Positions 41,645 to 50,905 of a DNA stretch of 64,000 nucleotides are shown piece after piece; positions within the stretch are counted from its first letter, which is position 1, and the number at the start of each line of letters is the position of its first letter. Position numbers and translations under genes: made by a program. The stretch comes from an uncultured Opitutia bacterium (GTDB lineage Bacteria; Verrucomicrobiota; Verrucomicrobiia; Opitutales; Opitutaceae), in NCBI GenBank assembly GCA_903862955.1, contig CAIPAH010000022.1, positions 62,001-126,000 of the forward strand, given 5' to 3'. The notes below the pieces were generated by a model, which had not been told where the DNA came from, ran no database searches, and saw only the letters and a list, made by a program, of their open reading frames with translations.

Positions 41645-42795
41645 GGCGCCACCTGCCCCCCGCCGTCGCGCGCAGCCTCACCCGCTGCGCGTTGTTTTTT
41701 CTGCCGCTCGCCCCGCTCGCCGCAGCAGACGCTTCCGCCCCGATCAAGATCGGCCAATACGCCTCGCTCACCGGCAAGGAGGCGTCCTTCGGCCAGGCCT
41801 CGCACCGCGGCGTCGCCCTGGCCGTCGACGAGCTCAACGCGCATGGCGGCATCCTCGGCCGCGAGGTGGAGTTTCTCGTCGAGGACATCCAGTCCAAGCC
41901 CGGCGAGTCCGCCACCGCAGTGAAAAAACTCATCGCCCGCGACGAAGTCGTCGCCGTCCTCGGCGGCAACGCCTCGACCAACTCCCTCGAAGCCGCCCCC
42001 GTCTGCCAGGCCGCCCACGTGCCCATGATCGCGATCTCCTCGACCAACCCGAAGGTCACCGCGATGGGCTCCTACATCTTCCGCGCCTGCTTCATCGACT
42101 CGTTCCAGGGCGCCGTGCTGGCGAAGTTTTCCCACGACACCCTCCACGCCAAGCGCGTCGCGCTGCTCACGTCCGTCTCGGCCCCCTACAGCGTGGGCCT
42201 GTCCCGCGTCTTCCGCGAACGCTTCACCGCGGCCGGCGGCGAGATCGTCGCGGAACAGAAATACACCGAGGGCGACAAGGATTTCCGCGCGCAGCTGACC
42301 GCGGTCAAGGCCCTCGCCCCCGACGCCATCGCCGCCACGGGCTATTACACCGAAGCCGCGCTGATCTGCCGGCAGGCCCGCGACCTCGGCCTGGACATCC
42401 CGATCATCGGCGGCGACGGCTGGGAAGCCCCGCAGCTGATCTACCTCGGCGGAGCCGCCGTCGAGGGCACCTACTACTCGACCCACTACTCCGCCGAGTC
42501 GCCCGCGCCCGAAGTGCAGCTCTTCATCAAGAAATTCCGCGCCCGCTACGACGGCGAGACACCGGACGCCGTCGCCGCGCTGGGCTACGACGCGATGATG
42601 CTCCTGGCCGACGCCATCACCCGCGCCGGTACTACCGCCGGCCCAAAACTCCGGGACGCACTCGCTGGTACCAAGAATTTCTCCGGCGTCACCGGCCGCA
42701 CTACCATCGACACCGACCGCAACCCATCCAAGCCCGCGATCATCGTCACGGTGAAGGACGGCCACACGCAGTTTGTTGGCGCAGTGGCCCCCTAG
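41641..42795 (+). CDS. Branched-chain amino acid ABC transporter substrate-binding protein (copy 2)
   Basis: This 384-residue paralogue of copy 1 shows IKIGQYASLTGKEASFGQAS, GILGREVEFLVEDIQSKPGES, and GGDGWEAPQLIYLGGAAVEGTYYSTHY. The signal peptide is FFLPLAPLAAADA. The start is GTG overlapping the copy 1 stop by 4 bases (GTGA), so both are translated together. Differences near the ligand region (AVLGGNASTNSLEAAPV versus ALLGEVASGRSLEAAPI) suggest a shifted substrate range. The pair probably feeds a single permease. Confidence 0.92.
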   Translation: MRRHLPPAVARSLTRCALFFLPLAPLAAADASAPIKIGQYASLTGKEASFGQASHRGVALAVDELNAHGGILGREVEFLVEDIQSKPGESATAVKKLIARDEVVAVLGGNASTNSLEAAPVCQAAHVPMIAISSTNPKVTAMGSYIFRACFIDSFQGAVLAKFSHDTLHAKRVALLTSVSAPYSVGLSRVFRERFTAAGGEIVAEQKYTEGDKDFRAQLTAVKALAPDAIAATGYYTEAALICRQARDLGLDIPIIGGDGWEAPQLIYLGGAAVEGTYYSTHYSAESPAPEVQLFIKKFRARYDGETPDAVAALGYDAMMLLADAITRAGTTAGPKLRDALAGTKNFSGVTGRTTIDTDRNPSKPAIIVTVKDGHTQFVGAVAP

Positions 42796-42824
42796 GTTGG
42801 ATCAGCTGCCTGCCGCGTTGTGGT

Positions 42825-42917
42825 TTAATCTCCCGGGTGTTCCTTCAGGTGTGCCAGGATGAGGCGATCATACCGCTCGGCTGGCTTTTTCGCCCAGAGC
42901 TGTCCAATGCGGATCAT
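42825..42917 (-). other. Possible 30-aa ORF in the intergenic gap
   Basis: An ATG-to-TAA frame on the minus strand gives 30 residues, MIRIGQLWAKKPAERYDRL onward, ending in KEHPGD. It looks compositionally protein-like and could be a remnant of a gene. It sits in the 211-base gap between the second binding protein and livH. There is no further evidence of expression. Confidence 0.2.
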
Positions 42918-43006
42918 CCTTTTGAGAATTTAACGAGGTTCCGCGACATAGGCGAACGTGGCGATTGACCCGTGCCGCCAGCCCTTTCAACTGTCTCCTT
43001 CTTCGC

Positions 43007-43897
43007 TTGTCTGAATTCCTCCAACAACTCCTGAACGGTCTTTCCCTGGGGGCGATCTATGCGCTGATCGCGCTGGGCTACACGATGGTCTACGGCGTGC
43101 TGCGCTTCATCAATTTTGCCCACTCGGACGTGTTCATGGTCGGCGCGTTCCTCGGCTACTACCTGGGCAAACTGGTGCCGGAACACACCATCTGGGGCGG
43201 GCTGGCGGTCCTAGCCGTCTCGATGATCGGGTGCGCGATCCTGGGTATGACGATCGAGCGCCTCGCCTACCGGCCGCTCCGGAGCGCGCCCACGCTCAAC
43301 GTCCTCATCACCGCCATCGGCGTTTCGCTGCTGCTGGAATACACCGGCCAGGTTTTCTTCGGCGCCGCGCCCCGCAATTTCCCGTCGATCTTCCCGGTTC
43401 GCAATTTTTCCTTCGGCAGCGTGATCGTCACCAGCAACCAGCTGATCGTCATCGCCGTCTCGGTCGTGTTGATGATCGTCCTCCAGCTGATCGTCTACCG
43501 CACGAAGATCGGCACCGCCATGCGCGCCGTCTCGCTCAACCCCAAGGCCGCGGCGCTCATGGGCGTGAACAATGACGTCGTCATCTCCTTCACCTTCGGC
43601 CTCGGCTCCGCCCTCGCCGCCGCCGGCGGCATCCTCTACGCGCTCAACTATCCGTCGATCGACCCGCTGATGGGCGTGATGCCCGGCCTCAAGGCCTTCG
43701 TCGCCGCCATCCTCGGCGGCATTGGCAACATCCCGGGCGCCGCACTCGGCGGACTCATCCTGGGCACCGTCGAGACGTTCGTCAGCGGCAGCCAGTGGTC
43801 CACGTACAAGGACGCCATCGCGTTCGCGATTCTCATCATCATCATGCTGTTTCGCCCCGCCGGCCTGCTGGGCAAGTTCACCGTCGAGAAGGTCTGA
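43007..43897 (+). CDS. livH: Branched-chain amino acid ABC permease LivH
   Basis: This 296-residue inner-membrane permease shows LLNGLSLGAIYALIALGYTMVYG at the N-terminus, FAHSDVFMVGAFLGYYL, MRAVSLNPKAAALMGVN (coupling region), and GLKAFVAAILGGIGNIPGAALGG. It has about eight TM helices. I choose TTG at 43007 because it gives the typical LivH N-terminus MSEFLQQLLNGLSLGAIY; an open frame from 42965 adds 14 unlikely residues. It is followed by livM after 6 bases. Confidence 0.93.
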   Translation: MSEFLQQLLNGLSLGAIYALIALGYTMVYGVLRFINFAHSDVFMVGAFLGYYLGKLVPEHTIWGGLAVLAVSMIGCAILGMTIERLAYRPLRSAPTLNVLITAIGVSLLLEYTGQVFFGAAPRNFPSIFPVRNFSFGSVIVTSNQLIVIAVSVVLMIVLQLIVYRTKIGTAMRAVSLNPKAAALMGVNNDVVISFTFGLGSALAAAGGILYALNYPSIDPLMGVMPGLKAFVAAILGGIGNIPGAALGGLILGTVETFVSGSQWSTYKDAIAFAILIIIMLFRPAGLLGKFTVEKV

Positions 43898-43903
43898 GCC
43901 GCC

Positions 43904-44848
43904 ATGCCGCCGAAACCGCATCTCGCCCTTCTCGCCGCGCTCCTGTTCGCCTTCGGCGTCCAGCATTTCTCCGATCAGTTCAATCCTTACTACCTCGACG
44001 TCCTCACCGGCATCGGGATCAACGTCATCCTCGCCGTCTCCCTCAACCTGGTGAACGGCTACACCGGCCAGTTTTCGCTCGGCCACGCGGGCTTCATGTC
44101 GGTGGGCGCCTATCTTTCGGCGGCCGTGACACTGTATTTCGCCCCACGCTGGTTCGGCGAGGATGGCGGCACCGCCTGGCAGGAGGGCGGGCTCTTCCTG
44201 ATGGCGCTGCTCGCCGGCGGGCTCAGTGCGGCGTTCGCGGGTCTGCTCGTCGGCGTGCCTTCGCTGCGGCTGAAGGGCGATTACCTCGCGCTCGTCACGC
44301 TCGGGTTTGGCGAGATCATCCGCGTGACGTTCCAGAACGTCGAGTCGCTCGGCGGCGCGCTCGGCCTGAACGGCATCCCGCCCTACACGACGATCTTCTG
44401 GGTGCTGGCGTTCGTCGCCATCACGATCTTTGTCGTCACCTGCCTCGTGAACTCGACCTACGGGCGCGGTTTCCTCGCCACGCGCGATGACGAGATCGCG
44501 TCCGAGGCCGTCGGGCTCAACACCACGCGCTACAAGATCGTCGCGTTCGTGATCGGCGCCTTCTTCGCCGGCATCGCGGGCGGACTTTACGGGCACTTCA
44601 AGCTCACCATCACGCCCACGGGCTTCGACTTCACCAAGTCCATCGAGATCGTGGTCATGGTCATCCTCGGCGGCATGGGCAACACCCTCGGCGTCATCCT
44701 CGCCGCCATCCTCCTCACGCTGCTGCCCGAGGTGCTCCGGCCGGTCGCCGAATACCGCATGGTGCTCTATTCCTTCCTGCTGATCGTCCTCATGCTCGCC
44801 CGGCCGCAGGGGCTGTTCAATTTCAAGTTCGGCAAGTCCAAGGCCTGA
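43904..44848 (+). CDS. livM: Branched-chain amino acid ABC permease LivM
   Basis: This 314-residue permease has the LivM pattern: NVILAVSLNLVNGYTGQFSLGHAGFMSVGAY, VGVPSLRLKGDYLALVTLGFGEIIRV, ARFLATRDDEIASEAVGLNT-type coupling loop (here GRGFLATRDDEIASEAVGLN), and VVMVILGGMGNTLGVILAA. The stop overlaps the livG ATG by one base (TGATG). Confidence 0.93.
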   Translation: MPPKPHLALLAALLFAFGVQHFSDQFNPYYLDVLTGIGINVILAVSLNLVNGYTGQFSLGHAGFMSVGAYLSAAVTLYFAPRWFGEDGGTAWQEGGLFLMALLAGGLSAAFAGLLVGVPSLRLKGDYLALVTLGFGEIIRVTFQNVESLGGALGLNGIPPYTTIFWVLAFVAITIFVVTCLVNSTYGRGFLATRDDEIASEAVGLNTTRYKIVAFVIGAFFAGIAGGLYGHFKLTITPTGFDFTKSIEIVVMVILGGMGNTLGVILAAILLTLLPEVLRPVAEYRMVLYSFLLIVLMLARPQGLFNFKFGKSKA

Positions 44849-45639
44849 TGCCCGCCCCGCTCCTCCAACTCGACCAGACGACCATCCGCTTCGGCGGACT
44901 CACCGCCGTCAATGGCGTGGACTTTATCGTCGGCGAGGGCGAATTGTGCGGGCTCATCGGCCCTAACGGCGCCGGCAAGACCACCGTCTTCAACGTCATC
45001 ACCGGCGTTTACCAGGCCACCGAGGGCACGGTGACGTTCGCGGGACGCAACCTCGCCGGACTCAAGGTCAACGAAATCGTCGAGTGCGGCATCGCCCGCA
45101 CCTTCCAAAACATCCGCCTCTTCGGCAGCCTCTCGGTCTTCGACAACGTCCGCGTCGCCTGCAACCTTCACCGCGACACCAGCCCCTTCCACCCGCTCAT
45201 CCGGCTCGGTGCCTTCCGCCGCGACGAGGCCGCCATCACGCGCCGCGCCGAGGAGCTGCTCGACATTTTCAATCTCCGCCGTTTCAGCGACGCCCCCGCC
45301 AAGAGCCTGCCCTACGGCGAGCAGCGCCGCCTCGAGATCGTCCGCTGCCTGGCGACCAAGCCCAAGCTGCTCCTCCTCGACGAACCCGCCGCGGGCATGA
45401 ATCCCTCCGAAAAGGTCGAGCTCGTGCGGCTGATCCAGCAAATCCAGAAACAGTTCAACCTCTCCATCCTCCTCGTGGAGCACTCGATGAAGGTCGTCAT
45501 GGGCGTCTGCCAGCGCATCGCCGTGCTCGATTACGGCGTGAAGATCGCCGAGGGCGACCCGGCTGCGATCCAGAGCGACCCCAAGGTCATCGAGGCCTAC
45601 CTGGGCGAGGACCACACCAACAGCCTGTCGCATCACTGA
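44848..45639 (+). CDS. livG: Branched-chain amino acid ABC ATPase LivG
   Basis: This 263-residue ATP-binding subunit has Walker A GPNGAGKTT, the LivG-specific RTFQNIRLFGSLSVFDNVRV, signature SLPYGEQRRLEIVR, Walker B LLLLDEPAAGMNP, and the switch His in LLVEHSMKVVM. It pairs with LivF to drive the LivHM permease. Confidence 0.95.
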   Translation: MPAPLLQLDQTTIRFGGLTAVNGVDFIVGEGELCGLIGPNGAGKTTVFNVITGVYQATEGTVTFAGRNLAGLKVNEIVECGIARTFQNIRLFGSLSVFDNVRVACNLHRDTSPFHPLIRLGAFRRDEAAITRRAEELLDIFNLRRFSDAPAKSLPYGEQRRLEIVRCLATKPKLLLLDEPAAGMNPSEKVELVRLIQQIQKQFNLSILLVEHSMKVVMGVCQRIAVLDYGVKIAEGDPAAIQSDPKVIEAYLGEDHTNSLSHH

Positions 45640-45644
45640 GGAAG

Positions 45645-45725
45645 CGATAAGCTTTAAGCACTAAGCTCCAAACCTCTGCATGTCCTCCTCCGCTACTGTG
45701 CTTACCGCTGGCAGCTTACCGCCTA
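45645..45725. repeat. Interspersed intergenic repeat, second copy
   Basis: CGATAAGCTTTAAGCACTAAGC (45645-45666) matches 33244-33265 at 20 of 22 bases. It is followed by GCTTACCGCT (45700-45709) and AGCTTACCGC, the same downstream arm as in the first copy. It sits between livG and livF and decides that livF should start at the downstream ATG (45737). Confidence 0.6.
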
Positions 45726-45736
45726 AAGCGTCCGCG

Positions 45737-46444
45737 ATGCTCCGCATCACCGACCTCTCTGTCAGCTACGGCGCGATCTCCGCGCTGGACGGCATTTCCT
45801 TCGCCATCGAGCAGGGCGCGATCGTCACGCTCATCGGTGGCAACGGCGCGGGCAAGACCACCACGCTCCGCACGATCTCCGGGCTCCTCCGTCCCAAAGC
45901 CGGCCGGATCGAATTTCTCGGCGAGGACATCACCAAGCTGCGCCCACACCAGATTGTCGCCCGCGGGCTCTGCCACGTCCCCGAGGGCCGGATGATCTTT
46001 TCCAACCTCACCGTGGACGAAAACCTCGCGATGGGCGCCTACCTGCAGTCCGACGACGAACTCATTGCGCGGAACCGCGACTACGTCTTCAGCATCTTTC
46101 CCCGGTTGAAGGAGCGCATCCGCCAGATGGCCGGCACGCTTTCCGGCGGCGAGCAGCAGATGCTCGCGATCGGCCGCGCACTCATGGGCAACCCGAAGTT
46201 CCTCATGCTCGACGAGCCCTCGCTCGGCATCGCGCCCCGCCTGATCAGCACGATTTTCGAGAAGATCGTGGAGATCAACCAGCAGCACGGCATCACGATT
46301 CTCCTCGTCGAGCAGAACGCCAACCTCGCCCTCGAGGTCAGCCGCACCGCCTACGTCCTCGAGACCGGCCACATCGTGATGCAGGGCGAAAGCAAGCAGC
46401 TCCGCACCGACCCCCAGCTCAAAGCCACCTACCTCGGCGGCTGA
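45737..46444 (+). CDS. livF: Branched-chain amino acid ABC ATPase LivF
   Basis: This 235-residue ATP-binding subunit, close to the usual LivF length, has Walker A GGNGAGKTT, LRPHQIVARGLCHVPEGRMIFSNLTV, signature TLSGGEQQMLAIGRAL, Walker B LMLDEPSLGIAP, and the switch His replaced by Gln in LLVEQNAN as usual for LivF. ATG at 45737 is chosen. The ATG 57 bases upstream lies inside an intergenic repeat and would add an odd N-terminus. Confidence 0.94.
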   Translation: MLRITDLSVSYGAISALDGISFAIEQGAIVTLIGGNGAGKTTTLRTISGLLRPKAGRIEFLGEDITKLRPHQIVARGLCHVPEGRMIFSNLTVDENLAMGAYLQSDDELIARNRDYVFSIFPRLKERIRQMAGTLSGGEQQMLAIGRALMGNPKFLMLDEPSLGIAPRLISTIFEKIVEINQQHGITILLVEQNANLALEVSRTAYVLETGHIVMQGESKQLRTDPQLKATYLGG

Positions 46445-46476
46445 ACGCAATCCACACTTCGCCTCACGGGGCGGCG

Positions 46477-48528
46477 TCAGGTTGTGACCGAGCCGTTGGA
46501 ATTTTCCGGTCCGGACTTCTTTTCGTTCGGATCCGATTTGGGCACCAGGCGTTCGAGTTCAGCCTTGGCCATCTTGAACTCGGAGTCGGACATGTAGCCG
46601 GTGGCGACACACCGGTTCAGCCATGTGATGGCGTCGTCCTTCCGTCCTTCCGCCAGCGCCCGTTCGGCAATCCAGAACGTCGCTTCGCATTCGTGGTCGC
46701 TAATCTCCATGGTCGTTCCCTGCCGGGCGCGCTGCAGCAATTCCTCCGTGGACAATTCGTCGAGGAAGTAGCGCAGCCCGTTCGCGGACCACGCTCCCGG
46801 CGCCACCGTCTGCTGCCCGGCCCGGAGAACCTGGACTTCGCGCTGGCCGATCCGCCGCGCGGTCAAGTCCGACATGATGGCTCGGTAGGTGTCGTTCTTG
46901 TGGCTCAGCGCATAGGCCCGGTATTCCAGATGAGCCTCGGCGAGTTTCCCCGCCATCACGAGGTGCACGGCGTAGTTGATCTTCAAGCCCGCGGAGCCGA
47001 GGCGTGAATTGCGCAACAGATCCCGGTAAAGCTGTTCGGCCGCGGCATAGTGGCGCTCCGTGTCCAGCAGGCGGACCTCGATGATCTTGATCGATTCCAT
47101 CACGCTGACGCCTGACATCGCGTAGATCCGTTCCGAACCGCCGATGATCTGCAGGACCCGCTGCAACTCGCGACGGGCGGGTGGCACCGCGTCGATTTCG
47201 CAGAGCAATTCCGCCCGCCGGAGACGATAACCACCCTCACCGCTCGTTCCCGGAGGCATGAGCGCGAGCATCGTGTCCACCAGGGCAATCTGGCGTTCGA
47301 TTCTGACCGCGAGCAGCGGATTGATCCGCTGGTCGCCGGACCACGCCTCGCTGAAGCCCTCCTGTTCGATGGGCATCGAGGCCGTCGTCCCCATCGGGTT
47401 GGCCGCGGTGACCTTTTCGACATAGGCTGCCGAGGGTTCGTTGAGCAGCTTCCGGCACCAAACTTGCCAGCGTCGCAGCTCCTGCTCGTTGGCGAAGCCG
47501 CGCAAAACCAGCTCGTCACGCCAAGCGAGCCATGCCAGATCCGGCCGACCGTGGGCCTCAAACGCCGCGACCGAGGCCTCGACTTCGCGCCCTTCCGCCG
47601 GGTCACCGTATTCGATCCAACGCGACCAGCGCTGGGCCAGGGTGGTTCCACCGAGCCATTGGCCGATGGTCGCGTCCAGGGCCGTGGCCAGGATCGGATC
47701 GTCGTAGCGGACAAATTTCAGGTCCTCGGGTGTCACGTCGAGGAGGTCGCCGATGCGCTTGTCCAGCAGCTCACGCGACCGGCCAGTCCGCGTGAGGAGC
47801 TCCACGCGCCGCGCCTCCAACTCGATGAGTGCGCGCAACAGTCCCGGCCGGTTCGACCATTGGACGATGCGGGCGCGCAGGGTCTTGATGGTGGCATCGC
47901 ATTGTGCGATCGTCTCCATCTGGCTGGCCGAGGGAATGCCGGCCAGCAGCAGGTCGTCCAGGTAAAGCAACATGGCCTCGTGCTGCCCGTATCCGCGCCG
48001 CACCGTGGCCGTGAACGGCAGGGTGGCCTGGGCCAGCGCAATCGTCCGCGCCGCCGTCACGTAATTCCGGTTGAGGATCGCCAGCGTGGAGACCAGATAC
48101 GGCAGGCTGACGTCCCGGGGATCCAGCTCGCGCTCGGCCAGCCAAAACGCCGGGTTGTAGCTGACCAGTCCCGGGAAATCGAATCCTGGCCCGGGCTTGC
48201 CCAGTTCTTCCATGAGTTGCATGCCCAATTTCTGCACCCCGGGAAGTTTTTGGGGATCACTCCGGGCATAGGTCGCGGCCACGCTCATGGCGTCCGCCCT
48301 CGCCTGCGACGCCAGGAGTTTTTCCAACCGGGTGACGAGCGCCACGGGCACGCCCGATCCCGGGGGAAAATACTCCCGCATGATCAGCTTGTTGCTCGTC
48401 GTGGGTGCCATCATCGGCATGGGCGCCTGTGCCCACAGTCCGCCGGCCAGCATCACACCCAGGCCAGCCAGGTGGAATTTCCGCCATCGACCCCGCCGGC
48501 TCCCCGCTCCCATGTGAAGTAGGCTCAT
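46477..48528 (-). CDS. Large exported helical-repeat protein, unrecognised
   Basis: This 683-residue protein has an N-terminal signal sequence (FHLAGLGVMLAGGLWAQ). Most of the remainder is alpha-helical with TPR/SEL1-like character (AAEQLYRDLLRNSRLGSAGLKINYAVHLV, AEAHLEYRAYALSHKNDTYRAIM). The C-terminal DDAITWLNRCVATGYMSDSEFKMAKAELERLV also resembles a helical repeat. No enzyme motif is identified. ATG at 48528 is chosen, 33 bases into the open frame. It is divergent from htpG and convergent with livF, and could be an adaptor in the periplasm. Confidence 0.7.
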   Translation of the reverse strand: MSLLHMGAGSRRGRWRKFHLAGLGVMLAGGLWAQAPMPMMAPTTSNKLIMREYFPPGSGVPVALVTRLEKLLASQARADAMSVAATYARSDPQKLPGVQKLGMQLMEELGKPGPGFDFPGLVSYNPAFWLAERELDPRDVSLPYLVSTLAILNRNYVTAARTIALAQATLPFTATVRRGYGQHEAMLLYLDDLLLAGIPSASQMETIAQCDATIKTLRARIVQWSNRPGLLRALIELEARRVELLTRTGRSRELLDKRIGDLLDVTPEDLKFVRYDDPILATALDATIGQWLGGTTLAQRWSRWIEYGDPAEGREVEASVAAFEAHGRPDLAWLAWRDELVLRGFANEQELRRWQVWCRKLLNEPSAAYVEKVTAANPMGTTASMPIEQEGFSEAWSGDQRINPLLAVRIERQIALVDTMLALMPPGTSGEGGYRLRRAELLCEIDAVPPARRELQRVLQIIGGSERIYAMSGVSVMESIKIIEVRLLDTERHYAAAEQLYRDLLRNSRLGSAGLKINYAVHLVMAGKLAEAHLEYRAYALSHKNDTYRAIMSDLTARRIGQREVQVLRAGQQTVAPGAWSANGLRYFLDELSTEELLQRARQGTTMEISDHECEATFWIAERALAEGRKDDAITWLNRCVATGYMSDSEFKMAKAELERLVPKSDPNEKKSGPENSNGSVTT

Positions 48529-48619
48529 GTTCAGGATTCCCGGGCCGTCGCCATTTAGCACCAGCCTACCTCCGCTTGATTTCGCCTCAAGTGCGCATTA
48601 AGTTCTCCGCTCCTATTTT

Positions 48620-50461
48620 ATGTCCACTTCCGCCCCGCAGAAATTCGAGTTCCAGGCTGAGATCGCCCAGCTGCTCAACATCGTCACGCACTCGCTCTAC
48701 ACCGAGAAGGAAATCTTCGTCCGCGAGCTGGTGTCCAACGCCTCCGATGCCCTGGAAAAGCTCCGCCACACGCAGATCACCGAGAAGGACATCTTCGACG
48801 ACAAGCTGGAGCTCGAGATCAATGTCACCACCGACGACAAGGCCAAGACCATCACCTTCCAGGACTTCGGTCTCGGCATGACCCGGGCCGAGCTCGTCGA
48901 GAACCTCGGCACCATCGCCCATTCCGGCTCCAAGGCCTTCCTCAAGGCCCTCGGCGAGGGCGAGGCCAAGAACACCAGCCTCATCGGCCAATTCGGCGTC
49001 GGCTTCTACTCGGCCTTCATGGTCGCGAAGAACGTCAAGGTCTACTCCCACTCCTGGCGCGCCGGCGAGCCCGGCCACGTCTGGACCAGCGACGGCTCCG
49101 GCAGCTACGAGATCGAGGAGCGCGAGGGCCAGCGCCGCGGCACCAAGATCGTCATCGAGCTCAAGGATGACTGCGCGGACTTCGCCCAGGACTGGAAGGT
49201 GAAGGAGATCCTCGAGCGCTACAGCGCATTCGTGTCGTTTCCGATCAACCTCAACGGCAAGCGCGTCAACACGGTCCAGGCGCTCTGGCTGCGCTCCAAG
49301 AACGAGATCAAGGACGAGGAATACACCGAGTTCTACAAATTCCAGGCCCACGCCTTCGACGAGCCGCGGCTGCGCCTGCATTTCTCCGCCGACGCCCCGC
49401 TCTCGATCAACGCGCTCCTCTTCGTCCCGAAGGAAAACACGGAGAAGCTCGGTTTCGCCCGCACCGAGGCGTCCGTCGCGCTCTACTGCCGCAAGGTCCT
49501 GATCGACGCCAAGCCCAAGGCCCTCCTGCCCGAGTGGCTCCGCTTCCTCAAGGGCGTCGTCGATAGCGAGGACCTCCCGCTCAACATCTCGCGCGAGACG
49601 ATGCAGGACAAGGCCCTCATCGAGAAGCTGAACAAGGTCATCACGAAGCGCTTCCTCAAGTTCCTCGAGGACGAGGCCAAGAACCGCCCCGACGCCTACG
49701 CCGAGTTCTACGCCGAGTTCGGCATTTTCCTGAAGGAAGGCGCCGCGATGGACTTCACCCACAAGGATGCCCTCGTGAAGCTGCTCCGCTTCGAGTCGTC
49801 GCTCACCGAGAAGGGCAAGACCACCAGCCTCGCCGACTACGTCACGCGCATGGGCAGCGACCAGAAGGAGATTTATTACCTCATCGGACCCAACCGCGCC
49901 GCCATCGAAAGCGGCCCGTATCTCGAGGGTTTCAAAGCCCGCAACCTCGAGGTGCTGTTCTGTTACGAGGCCGTGGACGAATACGTGATGAGCAACGTGC
50001 GCGAATTCGACGGCAAGAAACTGACCGCCGCCGACCACGCCGACGTGAAGCTCGCCGACCTCCCGAAACCCGAGGGCGCGCTCAGCGAGGCCGACACCAA
50101 GACGCTCACCGAGTGGCTCAAGACCACGCTCGGCGACCGCGTCGCCGAGGTGAAGGCCAGTGACCGCCTCGTCGACTCCCCCGCCCTCGCACTCAACGCC
50201 GACAAGTTCACGTCGCCCCACATGCGTCGCATGATGAAGGCCATGAACAAGGACGGCGCCGACTCCCCCCTCCGCGTCAACCTCGAGATCAACCCTCGCT
50301 CCGCCGTAATGAAGCGCCTGTTCGAAACGCACACCGCGTCGCCCGACAAGGCCAAGCTCGTCGCTGAGCAAATCCTCGACAACGCCCTCATCAGCGCCGG
50401 CCTGCTCGACGACGCGACCCCGATGGTCGCCCGACTCTACAAGCTGCTCGAGTCGGTCTGA
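48620..50461 (+). CDS. htpG: Molecular chaperone HtpG (Hsp90)
   Basis: This 613-residue protein has N-terminal ATPase motifs: ELVSNASDALEKLR, FQDFGLGMTRAELVENLGTIA, LIGQFGVGFYSAFMVA and GTKIVIELKDD. The middle domain shows LPEWLRFLKGVVDSEDLPLNISRETMQ, with the catalytic Arg. The C-terminal dimerisation domain ends LYKLLESV. The start is ATG at 48620. Immediately after its stop begins, in reverse, a truncated dehydrogenase gene. Confidence 0.95.
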   Translation: MSTSAPQKFEFQAEIAQLLNIVTHSLYTEKEIFVRELVSNASDALEKLRHTQITEKDIFDDKLELEINVTTDDKAKTITFQDFGLGMTRAELVENLGTIAHSGSKAFLKALGEGEAKNTSLIGQFGVGFYSAFMVAKNVKVYSHSWRAGEPGHVWTSDGSGSYEIEEREGQRRGTKIVIELKDDCADFAQDWKVKEILERYSAFVSFPINLNGKRVNTVQALWLRSKNEIKDEEYTEFYKFQAHAFDEPRLRLHFSADAPLSINALLFVPKENTEKLGFARTEASVALYCRKVLIDAKPKALLPEWLRFLKGVVDSEDLPLNISRETMQDKALIEKLNKVITKRFLKFLEDEAKNRPDAYAEFYAEFGIFLKEGAAMDFTHKDALVKLLRFESSLTEKGKTTSLADYVTRMGSDQKEIYYLIGPNRAAIESGPYLEGFKARNLEVLFCYEAVDEYVMSNVREFDGKKLTAADHADVKLADLPKPEGALSEADTKTLTEWLKTTLGDRVAEVKASDRLVDSPALALNADKFTSPHMRRMMKAMNKDGADSPLRVNLEINPRSAVMKRLFETHTASPDKAKLVAEQILDNALISAGLLDDATPMVARLYKLLESV

Positions 50462-50905
50462 AGTAACGCAGGCGAGCCGCCCGCCGATCGAGCTGTATTC
50501 GCCCTCGTTGTTTTCGCGCACGATGCAGATGTCGATGTCCCCGGGTCCGCGGTTCCGCAGCGGCGACTCCACCCCGCGCATGAGGCGGGCGGGCCGCACG
50601 TTGGCGTATTGCCGGAAGCCGCGCCGGATTGGGATGAGCAGGCCCCAGAGCGAAATGTGATCCGGCACCGGCGGAAAGCCCACCGCCCCGAGGTAAATCG
50701 CATCGTGCCGGCGGATTCGGTCGAGTCCGTCCTCCGGCATCATGCGGCCCGTCTCGCGGTAATAACCGCAACTCCACGGCAGCTGGTCCCACGTGAACTC
50801 GAGCCCGTGCCGGCGCGCGGCGGCGTCCACCACGGCGATGCCGGCCGGCACCACTTCGGTACCGATGCCGTCGCCGGGAATGGTCGCGATGCGGTATTTT
50901 TTCAT
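50462..50905 (-). pseudogene. Truncated tartrate/isopropylmalate-type dehydrogenase
   Basis: From ATG at 50905 the reading frame matches the N-terminal about 145 residues of the tartrate dehydrogenase branch of the isocitrate/isopropylmalate dehydrogenase family: YRIATIPGDGIGTEVVPAG, GYYRETGRMMPEDGLD, DAIYLGAVGFPPVPDHISLWG, YANVRPARL, IDICIVRENNEGEYSSIGGR. The family is about 350 residues long. Homology stops near 50475, just before the htpG stop, and the frame then runs antisense through htpG. So about 60 percent of the gene is lost, including the metal and substrate residues of the C-terminal half. A deletion that joined it tail-to-tail with htpG is the simplest explanation; a misassembly is possible. 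Confidence 0.85.

Noticed and set aside
43211-44596. 461-codon minus-strand frame opposite livH and livM
   Set aside because: It is an antisense shadow with biased composition (Arg, Asp, Gly, Glu).
48562-48619. Sigma-70 promoter for htpG (TTGATT-16-TTAAGT)
   Set aside because: The -10 match is too weak to support a call.
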